This document shows, piece by piece, positions 41,822-50,952 of a DNA stretch of 64,000 nucleotides. The position numbers and the translations under genes were made by a program. Positions within the stretch are counted from its first letter, which is position 1. Each line of letters opens with the position of its first letter. Source of the DNA: XYD12-FULL-36-8 sp964613805 (lineage in GTDB: Bacteria > Bacteroidota > Ignavibacteria > Ignavibacteriales > Ignavibacteriaceae); contig CAZTJF010000001.1 in NCBI GenBank assembly GCA_964613805.1, positions 245,527 through 309,526 on the forward strand. The letters run 5' to 3'. The notes under the pieces were generated by a model. That model was given only the letters and a program-made list of their open reading frames with translations, searched no databases and was not told the DNA's origin.

Positions 41822-42811
41822 ATGAATCTCACAACAAATTATCTTGGTTTAGAACTGAAGAATCCGATTGTTCCTTCAGCAGGACCGCTATCTCACGAAA
41901 TTGGAAATATCAAAGCAATGGAAGATGCCGGTGCTTCTGCGGTGGTTTTATATTCCCTTTTCGAAGAAGAAATAGAACAAGAATCGCTCGAGCTTTATCA
42001 TCACACAACTGCAAATCAGGAAAGTTCTGCTGAAGCGTTGGACTATTTTCCAGAACCATTTGAGTTTAGTGTGGGTCCCGAAAAATATCTTGAACACATC
42101 CGAAAAGCAAAGGAAGCTGTTGATATTCCGATTATTGCAAGTCTTAATGGTAAATCCGTTGGCGGCTGGATTGATTATGCAAAAAAGATTGAGTTAGCCG
42201 GTGCAGATGCTCTTGAGCTAAATATTTATTTTTTGGCAGGCGATTCTAAAAAACCAGGATTCGAAATCGAACAGGAGTATTTAAACATTATCAAAGGCGT
42301 GAAGATGAATGTAAATATTCCAATTGCAGTTAAAATGCATCCATTTTTCAGTTCGGTACCATGGATGGCTGAACAGTTTACAAATGTTGGGGCAGATGGT
42401 TTGGTTCTGTTCAATAGATTTTATCAACCCGACATTAACCTCGAAACTTTAGAAATTGAACCCAGTGTTTTGTTAAGTACTCCGGTAGATTCACGTCTTC
42501 CTTTAAGATGGATAGGTATGCTTTATGGTAAAGTAAATACCGATCTTGCTGCTACAAGCGGTATTTATAATGAAACCGATGTAATCAAGATGATAATGGC
42601 AGGAGCAAAAGTAACCCAGGTACTTGCATGTTTACTTAAGTTTGGAATTCCTCACATTAAAGAAATTCTAAACCAAATGGTTTACTGGATGGAAGTAAAT
42701 GAATATGAATCAGTAGAACAGATGAGAGGCAGCATGAGTTACAAGAACGTTGCTAATCCATCACAGTTTGAGCGGGCAAATTATATGAAAGTTCTCCACT
42801 CATATAAATAA
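41822..42811 (+). CDS. Dihydroorotate dehydrogenase-like flavoprotein
   Basis: 329 residues, a TIM-barrel FMN enzyme of the DHOD-like group. MNLTTNYLGLELKNPIVPSA is followed by PIIASLNGKSVGGWIDYAKK, ADALELNIYF, IPIAVKMHPFFSSVPWMAEQ and GADGLVLFNRFYQPDI. True DHODs show a conserved NxSCPN-type segment and a catalytic Cys or Ser; here the equivalent is ELNIYF, so orotate formation is doubtful. The group is regularly found beside PFOR genes, and electron exchange with that system is a reasonable inference. Follows nifJ, separate ribosome binding site (AAGGGTTAG). Confidence 0.85.
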   Translation: MNLTTNYLGLELKNPIVPSAGPLSHEIGNIKAMEDAGASAVVLYSLFEEEIEQESLELYHHTTANQESSAEALDYFPEPFEFSVGPEKYLEHIRKAKEAVDIPIIASLNGKSVGGWIDYAKKIELAGADALELNIYFLAGDSKKPGFEIEQEYLNIIKGVKMNVNIPIAVKMHPFFSSVPWMAEQFTNVGADGLVLFNRFYQPDINLETLEIEPSVLLSTPVDSRLPLRWIGMLYGKVNTDLAATSGIYNETDVIKMIMAGAKVTQVLACLLKFGIPHIKEILNQMVYWMEVNEYESVEQMRGSMSYKNVANPSQFERANYMKVLHSYK

Positions 42812-42851
42812 TATTGTAGATTGTCCTCATTTTAATTAAGTTTCTAATTAA

Positions 42852-43193
42852 ATGAGACAAAAAATAATTGGATATCTTCGCTGCATTAATTTGGAAGCGG
42901 TAATTTGGATTGCCGGGCTTCTATTTCTTGCCATTAATAATCCGATTAGCAATCATCACCTTACACTTTGTCCAATTAAGAATTTGGGATTTTCCTTTTG
43001 CCCTGGCTGTGGATTAGGTGAATCCATTTCGTATCTTTTTAGACTGGAAATTGTAGAATCATTCTCTGCCCATCCTTTAGGAATTTTCGCGTTTATTATC
43101 TTATCTCAAAGAATAATTTTCTTACTCAAGAACTCATATCGCAATTATATAAACCTTTTTTCACAACAATTAGGAGTAACAAACAATGGCTAA
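42852..43193 (+). CDS. DUF2752 membrane protein
   Basis: 113 residues with two to three TM segments. CPIKNLGFSFCPGCGLGESI is the DUF2752 cysteine motif, followed by FSAHPLGIFAFII. Function unknown. It overlaps the TM2 gene by 8 bp, and DUF2752-TM2 pairs are a known arrangement. Confidence 0.88.
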   Translation: MRQKIIGYLRCINLEAVIWIAGLLFLAINNPISNHHLTLCPIKNLGFSFCPGCGLGESISYLFRLEIVESFSAHPLGIFAFIILSQRIIFLLKNSYRNYINLFSQQLGVTNNG

Positions 43194-43533
43194 TCTTTTA
43201 ACTCTTATGCCTAACCTCGAACCTGACGAATTGAATCTGGTTCAAATGCTGATAAAAGATGCAGATGAAAATAAGCAGCAGCAGTTTGCAATGATTTATA
43301 ATTCCCGGAGAAAAGATCCACAGACGATTTTACTTTTAACCTTGATAGGTTTTATCGGTGTTGCCGGTGTTCAAAGATTTGTACTCGATCAAATAGGAAT
43401 GGGGTTGCTTTATGTTTTTACGGGTGGTCTTTGTCTTATCGGTACAATTGTGGACTTGGTAAATCATAAAAGTTTAGCTTTCGACTATAATCAAAAAGTT
43501 GCACGTCAAGTTGCCGGAATGGTTGGGATATAA
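43186..43533 (+). CDS. TM2-domain membrane protein
   Basis: 115 residues. A charged helical N-terminus (MANLLTLMPNLEPDELNLVQ) precedes the TM2 domain: LIGFIGVAGVQRFVLDQIGM and LLYVFTGGLCLIGTIVDLVN, two helices joined by a turn. Starts inside the DUF2752 gene. Function unknown; these pairs are widespread in Bacteroidota. Confidence 0.9.
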   Translation: MANLLTLMPNLEPDELNLVQMLIKDADENKQQQFAMIYNSRRKDPQTILLLTLIGFIGVAGVQRFVLDQIGMGLLYVFTGGLCLIGTIVDLVNHKSLAFDYNQKVARQVAGMVGI

Positions 43534-43612
43534 TTTCATTTAAGTTCTGAAAAATAGAAACTTTTTGCATTTTCTTGTTGTTCTTCTAACAGACATCAAT
43601 TGAGGAAAAATA

Positions 43613-44257
43613 ATGATAAATGAAGTTTACTTTCTTGATTACACTAACGGTCTTCTTCAGGGAGATAAGGAAAAGTGTATCGGCATAGTTGAGAAGCTTT
43701 TATCGGAAAAGGTAGAAATTCAAGATATTTATGTGGATTTGTTACAAAGATCATTGTACCACGTTGGTAAAATGTGGGAACAAGGTCAGCTATCCATTGC
43801 AGATGAACACATCGGAACGGAAATAACTAAAAGCTTGATGAACAAATATGCTGCTAAAATTAAATCAAATCATAAAGTTGGAAAAACGGCTTTAATTAGC
43901 TGTGTTGATAAAGAGTTTCATGAAATAGGCGCACGAATGGCTGCTGATGTTTTTGAACTTAACGGTTGGGATACTTATTTCCTTGGTGCATGCACACCTA
44001 CAAGAGAAATCGTAAAGTTTATTGAAATTAAGAAACCTGACATTGTGGGGCTGTCATTTAATTTTTATATGAATGTTATGCGTCTGCTTGAAGTAATTGA
44101 TCACATCAAGAAAAACTTTCCTAAACAGCAGATAATTGTTGGTGGGCAGGGTATAAGTCGTGAGAAAGAAAATCCGCTTGGTAATTACCATGATATTAAA
44201 CAATTTTCATCGGTTAAAGAACTTGATGATTATCTTAAAGGATTTGTTAAGAACTGA
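43613..44257 (+). CDS. Stand-alone CarH-like cobalamin-binding (photo)sensor module
   Basis: 214 residues: a B12-binding helix bundle (about 1-80) plus a B12-binding Rossmann domain (about 90-205). The bundle contains W55 and E65-H66 in WEQGQLSIADEH, exactly the Wx9EH motif of CarH-type adenosylcobalamin photoreceptors. The lower-axial histidine is His103 in DKEFHEIGARMA, which lacks the strict DxHxxG of methyltransferases. IVGLSFNFYM and IVGGQGIS continue the fold. CarH proper has an N-terminal MerR winged helix, absent here; the histidine that follows W in T. thermophilus CarH is Glu56. It may sense light or cobalamin state and signal through a partner. The role is inferred. Confidence 0.75.
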   Translation: MINEVYFLDYTNGLLQGDKEKCIGIVEKLLSEKVEIQDIYVDLLQRSLYHVGKMWEQGQLSIADEHIGTEITKSLMNKYAAKIKSNHKVGKTALISCVDKEFHEIGARMAADVFELNGWDTYFLGACTPTREIVKFIEIKKPDIVGLSFNFYMNVMRLLEVIDHIKKNFPKQQIIVGGQGISREKENPLGNYHDIKQFSSVKELDDYLKGFVKN

Positions 44258-44428
44258 GTTAGCTATTTGCCACTTATGACTCTTTAGCGATTGGGGATTC
44301 CTTTCCATAAAAGTTGGGTACCACATTCATAAAAAGAACTATACTTCCTCATCTTTTCCATTCACTTTATTTTCTTTAACTTTAATCAAACGAAAATAAG
44401 CTTACTATTAAATTAATTGAGAACTAAC

Positions 44429-45979
44429 ATGGACTTAAAAGAAAAATTTATTTCTACAATTCAAGAGGGATACACATTTAAAGGAGATTCAATTCTTCTC
44501 GGCGGAGCAATTCTTAACGGCGAATGTTTATCGGGAAATAACATCAAAGTTCCTCTTAAAACGTTGAACAGACATGGTCTTATTGCTGGTGCTACAGGAA
44601 CCGGTAAAACAAAAACACTGCAAGTAATTGCTGAAGGTTTATCATCCAACAGCATTCCCGTAATGATGATGGATATAAAAGGAGATTTAAGCGGACTTGC
44701 AAAACCAGGAACATCAAATCCTAAAATTGAAGAACGTCATACAAAAATCGGAGTACCTTACACTCCTTCTGGTTTTCCAATCGAGTTTTTTACTATTTCT
44801 CAGGAAAAAGGTGTTCGGCTTCGAGCAACTGTTTCTGAATTTGGTCCGATTTTACTCTCAAAAATTTTGGAGCTAAACGATGTTCAGGCCGGTTTGCTTG
44901 CTGTTCTCTTCAAATACTGCGATGATAAACAAATGGCTCTGCTTGACTTAAAAGATTTAAAGAGCACTCTTCAATATTTGTCCGATAAAGGCAAAAGTGA
45001 GTTTGAAGCTGCATACGGTAAAATTTCTACAACTTCGATGGGTACAATTCTAAGAAAAGTAATTGAACTTGAACAGCAAGGGGCAGATTTATTTTTTGGT
45101 GAAAAATCTTTTGAAGTTGATGATCTTCAAAAAAATGATCAGGAAGGAAGAGGAATGATTTCCATCTTCCGCTTGACTGATATTCAGAATAAACCAAAGT
45201 TGTTCTCAACATTCATGCTTTGCTTGCTTGCTGAGATATATCAAACATTCCCGGAAGAAGGAGATTTAGATCGTCCTAAACTTGTAATTTTTATTGATGA
45301 GGCACATCTCATCTTCCAGGAAGCTTCAAAAGCTTTGCTTGAACAAATTGAAACGATAATAAAATTAATTCGTTCGAAAGGAGTGGGAATATTCTTCTGC
45401 ACACAAAATCCAACTGATATTCCTGATTCAGTGTTAGCCCAGCTTGGTTTAAAAGTTCAGCATGCACTCAGAGCATTTACGGCAAAAGATAGACAACAGA
45501 TAAAACTTATTTCTCAGAATTATCCCATCTCTGAATTTTATAAAACTGAAGACTTACTAACATCATTAGGAATTGGCGAGGCGGCAATTACAGTTCTTAG
45601 CGAAAAAGGAACGCCAACACCACTTGCGGCAACACTTTTATGTGCACCCAAATCGAGGATGGATATATTAACTTCTGGTGAAATAGATGAACAACTATCA
45701 AAATCTATGTTAGTCAAAAAGTACAATGAAGTGATTGATCGTGAAAGTGCTTATGAAATTTTGAACAAAAAAATTCAACTGGTGACTCAAGAAAAGGAAG
45801 CCGAAGTAGCAGAACGACAAGAATCAACTGGTAGGAGAGGAAAAGAAAAAAGCACAGTGGAAAAGGTTCTTGGCAGTACAGTTACTCGGCAAATCGGCAG
45901 AACTGTTGCGCGAGAAGTTGCTCGCGGCTTGCTTGGTATTCTTGGTATTGGCGGATCAAGAAGAAAAGGTCTTTTTTAA
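44429..45979 (+). CDS. HerA/DUF853-family ATPase (YjgR-like)
   Basis: 516 residues from ATG 44429; a TTG at 44417 would add four. Walker A in IAGATGTGKTKTLQ, a Walker-B-like VIFIDEAHLIFQEA, and GVGIFFCTQNPTDIPDSVLA identify the DUF853 branch of FtsK-HerA ATPases. The MMMDIKGDLSGLAKPG segment is also diagnostic. The C-terminus is basic and glycine-rich. These ATPases are thought to translocate on DNA, but their cellular role is not settled. Monocistronic. Confidence 0.9.
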   Translation: MDLKEKFISTIQEGYTFKGDSILLGGAILNGECLSGNNIKVPLKTLNRHGLIAGATGTGKTKTLQVIAEGLSSNSIPVMMMDIKGDLSGLAKPGTSNPKIEERHTKIGVPYTPSGFPIEFFTISQEKGVRLRATVSEFGPILLSKILELNDVQAGLLAVLFKYCDDKQMALLDLKDLKSTLQYLSDKGKSEFEAAYGKISTTSMGTILRKVIELEQQGADLFFGEKSFEVDDLQKNDQEGRGMISIFRLTDIQNKPKLFSTFMLCLLAEIYQTFPEEGDLDRPKLVIFIDEAHLIFQEASKALLEQIETIIKLIRSKGVGIFFCTQNPTDIPDSVLAQLGLKVQHALRAFTAKDRQQIKLISQNYPISEFYKTEDLLTSLGIGEAAITVLSEKGTPTPLAATLLCAPKSRMDILTSGEIDEQLSKSMLVKKYNEVIDRESAYEILNKKIQLVTQEKEAEVAERQESTGRRGKEKSTVEKVLGSTVTRQIGRTVAREVARGLLGILGIGGSRRKGLF

Positions 45980-46167
45980 ACCTCATGTAATTTTTTTAGA
46001 GTAGAGAAAACCGATTCAGCATTTTGAATAGATGTTGGGCTGGGAGAACATGGTTAAAATTGTTGATAAGTTTTCTCCTCTCTCTTTCTGAATTAAACCT
46101 TTCTGGTATTCAAATCACAATTAAAGAAATATTTCATATAAAAAATTAATTCCCCTTGAAATAAAGT

Positions 46168-46181
46168 TTAAGTTCACTTAA
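46168..46181 (+). promoter_or_regulatory. Candidate DtxR-type operator
   Basis: TTAAGTTCACTTAA is a perfect inverted repeat of TTAAGT with a two-base centre, 25 bp before the DtxR-family start. A related AGTTTAAC...AACTTAA stretch follows (46186-46204). The position fits metal-dependent autorepression of the iron operon. Confidence 0.45.
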
Positions 46182-46206
46182 CTTTAGTTTAACAATTAAC
46201 TTAAAT

Positions 46207-46866
46207 ATGAAAAACATTTCAAAAGAAGACTATTTGAGCGAAATCTATAAGAATGAAGATTCAAATGGTCAGATCAAAGCAAATTTAATTGCAGAAAAAT
46301 TGCAGATTTCTAATGCGGCAGTAACCGATATGCTTAAAAAGCTCAAGCGGGAAGGTCATATTAAATATGAACCATACCGAGAAATTGAGCTTACAGCAAG
46401 AGGAAAAGAATTTGCTCAAAATATGGTAAGGCGACATAGAATATGGGAGGTTTTTCTTCACCAAGTAGTCGGTTTACCTTGGGATAAAGTTCATGAGGAA
46501 GCTCATCACTTAGAGCATTCTGGCTCAGATGAGCTAATAGATAAAATGGAGGAAATGTTAAACTTTCCTGCTTTTGATCCGCACGGCGATCCGATACCTT
46601 CGAAGAAAGGAATCATTCCGAAGCAAAAGAAAAATATTGCACTTACTAATTTGAAGCAAGAACAAAAAGGAATTGTAGTAAGAGTAAATGATTTTGATAG
46701 TAAGTTTTTAAGTTACTTGTCAAAAATTGGAATAAAATTAAATAAAGAAATATTGGTTTGCGAAGCGTTGGAGTTTGACAATTCATTGCTGGTCAAAATA
46801 GATGGAAAGCAAGTAAATCTAAGTCAAACAATTGCTGCAAATATTTTTGTTGAATTAATAAAATAA
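46207..46866 (+). CDS. DtxR/MntR-family metal-dependent regulator
   Basis: 219 residues. N-terminal winged helix (KANLIAEKLQISNAAVTDML), dimerisation/metal domain with VRRHRIWEVFLHQVVG, EEAHHLEHSGSDEL and FDPHGDPIPSKKG, and a C-terminal SH3/FeoA-like domain. Iron or manganese would trigger DNA binding. It opens an operon whose other genes are a second DtxR-FeoA fusion and the two halves of FeoB, so ferrous iron uptake is the likely target. A candidate operator lies just upstream. Confidence 0.92.
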   Translation: MKNISKEDYLSEIYKNEDSNGQIKANLIAEKLQISNAAVTDMLKKLKREGHIKYEPYREIELTARGKEFAQNMVRRHRIWEVFLHQVVGLPWDKVHEEAHHLEHSGSDELIDKMEEMLNFPAFDPHGDPIPSKKGIIPKQKKNIALTNLKQEQKGIVVRVNDFDSKFLSYLSKIGIKLNKEILVCEALEFDNSLLVKIDGKQVNLSQTIAANIFVELIK

Positions 46867-46878
46867 TTTTTATCGAAT

Positions 46879-47904
46879 ATGATTAATCCTTTGAATGCAC
46901 TATTACTTGGTCTTTTGGTAGTTGCGATTTTAAGTTTCACTTTTTGGCCAAAGGTTGGGCTTGTTGCAAGAATTAAAAGATGGACGCACGATACTGAGCG
47001 CGTTCAAATTGAAGATGCATTAAAGCACCTATATGATTGCGAGTACACAAATATTTTGTGTACAATTCACAGTATTGCCGGTAATCTTTCAATTACAAGC
47101 GACCGTGCTGCAAAGTTGGTTTCAATATTAGAAACCATGGGACTTCTCACATCAACTGGTGAAGCACTTCAACTTACATCGCAAGGGCGGTCGTATGCTT
47201 TAAGAGTTATTCGCGTTCATAGGTTGTGGGAGCGATATCTTGCCGATGAGACAAGCACTTCTGAATTGGATTGGCATGGGATTGCTGAAAAGATGGAGCA
47301 TGCTTACAACCAGGAACAAACCGACAAACTTGCCGCACAAATTGGTAATCCTGTTTATGATCCTCACGGAGACCCTATTCCTTCTGCTAAAGGAGATTTA
47401 CCAGATAGAAAAGGTAAACTGCTGAATGAATTACTGCCAGGTGAATTTGCTAACATCACTCATGTTGAGGATGAACCGCCCGCAATTTATAGCCAAATAC
47501 TTGCGCAGGGACTTTATCCTGGAATGCAAATTAGAATGCTTGAAGTCTCCGATAGAAGATTAAAATTTGTGGCTAATGGTGAGGAATGTGTTTTATCCCC
47601 AATCATTGCGAAGAATATAACTGTCGGAATCATTCAGCTTGAAAAACAAATTGAAGGAAAATTCAGAACTCTATCATCTCTTAAAATCGGTGAAAAAGGA
47701 ATTGTCCTTGGAATTGCAAAGGCACTTCGAGGGCAGCAAAGAAGAAGATTAATGGACCTTGGAATTGCGCCAGGAACTGAGATAGAAGCTCAGCTTGAAA
47801 GTATATCTCGTGATCCGGTGGCATATAAAGTACGGGGTTCTGTTGTTGCACTAAGGAAGCTGCAAGCAGAGAGAATTTTTCTTGTTAATGAAAAAGATAA
47901 TTAA
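46879..47904 (+). CDS. Membrane-tethered DtxR-like / FeoA fusion protein
   Basis: 341 residues. A TM segment at residues 5-24 (LNALLLGLLVVAILSFTFWP) precedes a DtxR-type winged helix (IAGNLSITSDRAAKLVSILE), the metal/dimer domain (VIRVHRLWERYLADE and YDPHGDPIPSAKG), an SH3 domain, and a C-terminal FeoA domain (LSSLKIGEKGIVLGIAKALR, MDLGIAPGTEIEAQ). FeoA domains interact with FeoB. The protein could sense iron at the membrane and gate FeoB directly instead of, or in addition to, binding DNA. It lies 12 bp after the soluble DtxR gene and 2 bp before feoB, with no separate feoA gene. Confidence 0.8.
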   Translation: MINPLNALLLGLLVVAILSFTFWPKVGLVARIKRWTHDTERVQIEDALKHLYDCEYTNILCTIHSIAGNLSITSDRAAKLVSILETMGLLTSTGEALQLTSQGRSYALRVIRVHRLWERYLADETSTSELDWHGIAEKMEHAYNQEQTDKLAAQIGNPVYDPHGDPIPSAKGDLPDRKGKLLNELLPGEFANITHVEDEPPAIYSQILAQGLYPGMQIRMLEVSDRRLKFVANGEECVLSPIIAKNITVGIIQLEKQIEGKFRTLSSLKIGEKGIVLGIAKALRGQQRRRLMDLGIAPGTEIEAQLESISRDPVAYKVRGSVVALRKLQAERIFLVNEKDN

Positions 47905-47906
47905 AT

Positions 47907-48710
47907 ATGAGTAATGTAGATTCAAATAACTGTGCAAGTTGTCCGGTTCACAATCTCGGTAATCTTAAAAAGCTGGGAATAAATATGAGCAACTTTGATT
48001 TTGTGGTTGCTCTAGCTGGGAATCCCAATACAGGCAAAAGCACCGTTTTTAATTATTTAACAGGATTAAGACAGCATACAGGCAACTGGCCAGGTAAAAC
48101 TGTAACACGCGCAGAAGGCGGATTCGAGTACAGTGAAAAAAAATTTAAATTAGTTGATTTACCCGGAACTTATTCACTGCTTTCAACAAGCACCGATGAG
48201 GAAGTTGCAAGAGATTTTATTCTTTTTGGACAGCCGGATGTAACGGTCATTGTTGTTGATGCTACTCGCGTTGAGAGAAATTTAAATCTTGTTCTCCAAA
48301 TACTTGAAATTACTGATCGTGCTGTTGTGTGCCTTAATCTTATAGATGAAGCAAAGCGCAATGGATTCCAAATTGACGAAAGAGTTTTAGCAAGAGAGCT
48401 TGGTGTGCCGGTAATACCTGCTGCCGCAAGACAGGGTGAAGGAATGAATGAACTACTTAAAGTGATTTTTGATGTTGCAGCCGGAAATTATATCTGCAAA
48501 CCGCATAGAATAAAAAGCAATTCGATTGAATTAAATACTGCAGTGGATAGATTGAGCAAGGAAATTAAATTAGAATTTCCAGATGTGCCAAATGCAAGGT
48601 GGGTTGCATTAAGATTACTTGAAGGTGATCAGAGTATTATTGATGCCATTCGTTCCGGCGATCTTGGCAATTTGAGGAAAGAAGAAACACTGAATGAAAA
48701 AAATGCTTGA
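47907..48710 (+). CDS. feoB: FeoB N-terminal GTPase domain (split FeoB, part 1)
   Basis: 267 residues. After a short CASCP-containing N-terminus comes the G domain: G1 LAGNPNTGKSTVFN, G3 DLPGTYSL, G4 NLIDEAKR, then the helical GDI-like region. It regulates Fe(II) passage through the permease. The frame closes with two consecutive TGA codons (48708-48713). The permease half begins at 48729 in the same frame. The G domain and membrane region are intact, so the split looks functional rather than recent damage. Confidence 0.92.
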   Translation: MSNVDSNNCASCPVHNLGNLKKLGINMSNFDFVVALAGNPNTGKSTVFNYLTGLRQHTGNWPGKTVTRAEGGFEYSEKKFKLVDLPGTYSLLSTSTDEEVARDFILFGQPDVTVIVVDATRVERNLNLVLQILEITDRAVVCLNLIDEAKRNGFQIDERVLARELGVPVIPAAARQGEGMNELLKVIFDVAAGNYICKPHRIKSNSIELNTAVDRLSKEIKLEFPDVPNARWVALRLLEGDQSIIDAIRSGDLGNLRKEETLNEKNA

Positions 48711-48728
48711 TGACATTGCCAATATTTT

Positions 48729-50159
48729 ATGAATAACAACAACACAAATAGAGAATCCATACTCGCAACTGCCAACAACTTACGCTGGGAAGTTGGCGAA
48801 AATTTGCATGATACACTGATGGAATCAATTTATGAAAATGCTACTGCCATTGCTCGGAAAGCTGTCGTCCATCCAGATAAAAAACCCGCTTTTAGTTTTG
48901 ATCGTACTTTAGATAAAATTCTTACAAGTAAATATCTCGGTTTTCCAATAATGTTTTTAATTCTTGGAATAATTTTCTGGATTACAATTGAAGGGGCAAA
49001 TATTCCATCAGGATTATTGGCTAATCTTCTGGTTGATACATTTCATCCTGCGCTAAAAAATTTGGCGGATTCTATTGGTACACCATGGTGGTTAAACGGT
49101 GTTTTAATTGACGGTGCATATCTTGCAATGGCGTGGGTAATTAGTGTAATGCTTCCTCCGATGGCAATATTTTTTCCAGTTTATACATTGCTTGAAGATT
49201 TTGGTTATCTGCCGCGTGTAGCATTTAATATGGATCCTTTATACAAAAAGGTCGGTGCTCATGGAAAACAAGCTCTTACAATGGCTATGGGATTTGGATG
49301 CAATGCCGCAGGTGTTGTAGCAACAAGAGTAATTGATTCTCCTCGTGAGAGAATAATTGCAATTATTACAAATAATTTTTCTTTATGTAATGGAAGATGG
49401 CCGACACAAATTCTTATCTCAACCATTTTTATTGGCGGAATGGCGCCGGCTTATTTGGCAGGATTAGTTTCTGCTGCGGCTGTAGTTTTTATCGCAGTGC
49501 TTGGAATTGCTTTTAGTTTAATTATATCGTGGGGTTTATCAAAAACTGTTTTAAGAGGTGAAGCATCGGCATTTAGTCTTGAACTTCCGCCGTACAGACC
49601 GCCGAGGATTTTACGGACACTCTACACTTCACTGATTGACAGAACAATATTTGTTTTATGGCGTGCTATTATTTTTGCAATTCCTGCCGGAATGTTAATA
49701 TGGTTGGTGGCTAATATTACTCTAAATGAAATATCGCTCGCAAATCACTTCATCACTTGGAGTAATCCATTTGCTTTTATTATAGGATTGAATGGTGTAA
49801 TTCTACTTGCGTATATCATTGCAATTCCGGCAAATGAAATTGTTATCCCTACTGTGCTAATGTTAACTGTCGCAAATCTAGGTCTGGCAGGAATAGGAAG
49901 TAGTAGCGGCGTTATGTTTGAACTTGATTCAGTTGCAGATACGGCTTCAATACTACATGCAGGAGGATGGACTATGCTTACCGGAATTAATTTAATGCTT
50001 TTTAGTTTACTGCATAATCCTTGCTCAACAACTATTTATACAATTTATAAAGAAACAAAAAGTGTGAAGTGGACTGTTATCTCTACTTTGCTTCCCATTT
50101 TAATGGGGATTACAATTACTTTTTTTGTAACACAAGTTTGGAGGATCATTGCCGAGTAA
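48729..50159 (+). CDS. feoB: FeoB C-terminal permease (split FeoB, part 2)
   Basis: 476 residues. A cytosolic leader (YENATAIARKAVV) leads into LDKILTSKYLGFPIMFLILG and two nucleoside-recognition-type (Gate) membrane halves. PVYTLLEDFGYLPRVAFNMD, GFGCNAAGVVATRVIDSPRE and CSTTIYTIYKETKSVKWT are FeoB transmembrane signatures. A 12-codon frame (48694-48732) starting inside part 1 ends at the ATG of part 2 as ATGA, which could couple translation. Imports Fe(II) across the inner membrane. Confidence 0.92.
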   Translation: MNNNNTNRESILATANNLRWEVGENLHDTLMESIYENATAIARKAVVHPDKKPAFSFDRTLDKILTSKYLGFPIMFLILGIIFWITIEGANIPSGLLANLLVDTFHPALKNLADSIGTPWWLNGVLIDGAYLAMAWVISVMLPPMAIFFPVYTLLEDFGYLPRVAFNMDPLYKKVGAHGKQALTMAMGFGCNAAGVVATRVIDSPRERIIAIITNNFSLCNGRWPTQILISTIFIGGMAPAYLAGLVSAAAVVFIAVLGIAFSLIISWGLSKTVLRGEASAFSLELPPYRPPRILRTLYTSLIDRTIFVLWRAIIFAIPAGMLIWLVANITLNEISLANHFITWSNPFAFIIGLNGVILLAYIIAIPANEIVIPTVLMLTVANLGLAGIGSSSGVMFELDSVADTASILHAGGWTMLTGINLMLFSLLHNPCSTTIYTIYKETKSVKWTVISTLLPILMGITITFFVTQVWRIIAE

Positions 50160-50952
50160 GAAATTAAACATTTTGAAAATTCTCTCCTGGAATGTGAACG
50201 GAATTCGCGCAGTTCATAAAAAAGGGTTTATTGACTGGATGATAAAAGAGAATCCGGATATTATTTGTCTGCAGGAAACTAAAGCTTCACCCGAACAATT
50301 ACCTAATGAATTGCTAAATGTAAACGGATACAAGTCTTATTTCTCTTCATCAATAGTGAAAAAAGGATATAGCGGCGTTGCTATATACGCAAAGCAAGAA
50401 CCATTAAAAGTTGAACACGGATTTGGAATTCCAAAATTTGATGATGAGGGCAGAATAATAATCGCCGAATTCAAGGAATTTTCTCTGATGAATATTTACT
50501 ATCCAAACGGTAAAGCATCTGAAGAACGATTAAAATATAAAATGGATTTTTACGAAGCGTTTCTTGATTATTCAAACAAGCTTGTTAAAAAAGGAAAGAA
50601 CCTTGTTATTTGCGGTGATGTAAATACTGCTCATAAAGAAATTGATATTGCCCGCCCGAAAGAGAACGAAAAAGTATCCGGTTTTTTGAAAATTGAACGT
50701 GATTGGATGGATAAATTTGTCTCTCATGGTTATGTTGATACTTTTCGTATGTTCAATGAAGAACCAGCCCAATATACTTGGTGGGATTTAGTTACTCGCG
50801 CAAGAGAGCGAAACGTTGGCTGGAGAATAGACTATTTCTTTGTTTCTGAAAAATTCAAAAATAAAGTCAAAAACGCTTTTATACTTCAAGATGTGATGGG
50901 TTCAGATCATTGCCCAATTGGGATAGAGATAAACCTTGATTATATTAAATGA
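50149..50952 (+). CDS. xthA: Exodeoxyribonuclease III
   Basis: 267 residues. ILSWNVNGIRAVHKKGFIDW, IICLQETKASPEQ, VICGDVNTAHKEIDI and DHCPIGIEI are the conserved metal and catalytic motifs of the ExoIII/AP-endonuclease family, which repairs abasic sites. The frame starts with TTG at 50149, preceded by GGAGGATCA, and overlaps the feoB stop by 11 bp. Co-transcription with the iron operon would fit repair of oxidative damage, although that link is inference. Confidence 0.93.
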   Translation: MPSKKLNILKILSWNVNGIRAVHKKGFIDWMIKENPDIICLQETKASPEQLPNELLNVNGYKSYFSSSIVKKGYSGVAIYAKQEPLKVEHGFGIPKFDDEGRIIIAEFKEFSLMNIYYPNGKASEERLKYKMDFYEAFLDYSNKLVKKGKNLVICGDVNTAHKEIDIARPKENEKVSGFLKIERDWMDKFVSHGYVDTFRMFNEEPAQYTWWDLVTRARERNVGWRIDYFFVSEKFKNKVKNAFILQDVMGSDHCPIGIEINLDYIK

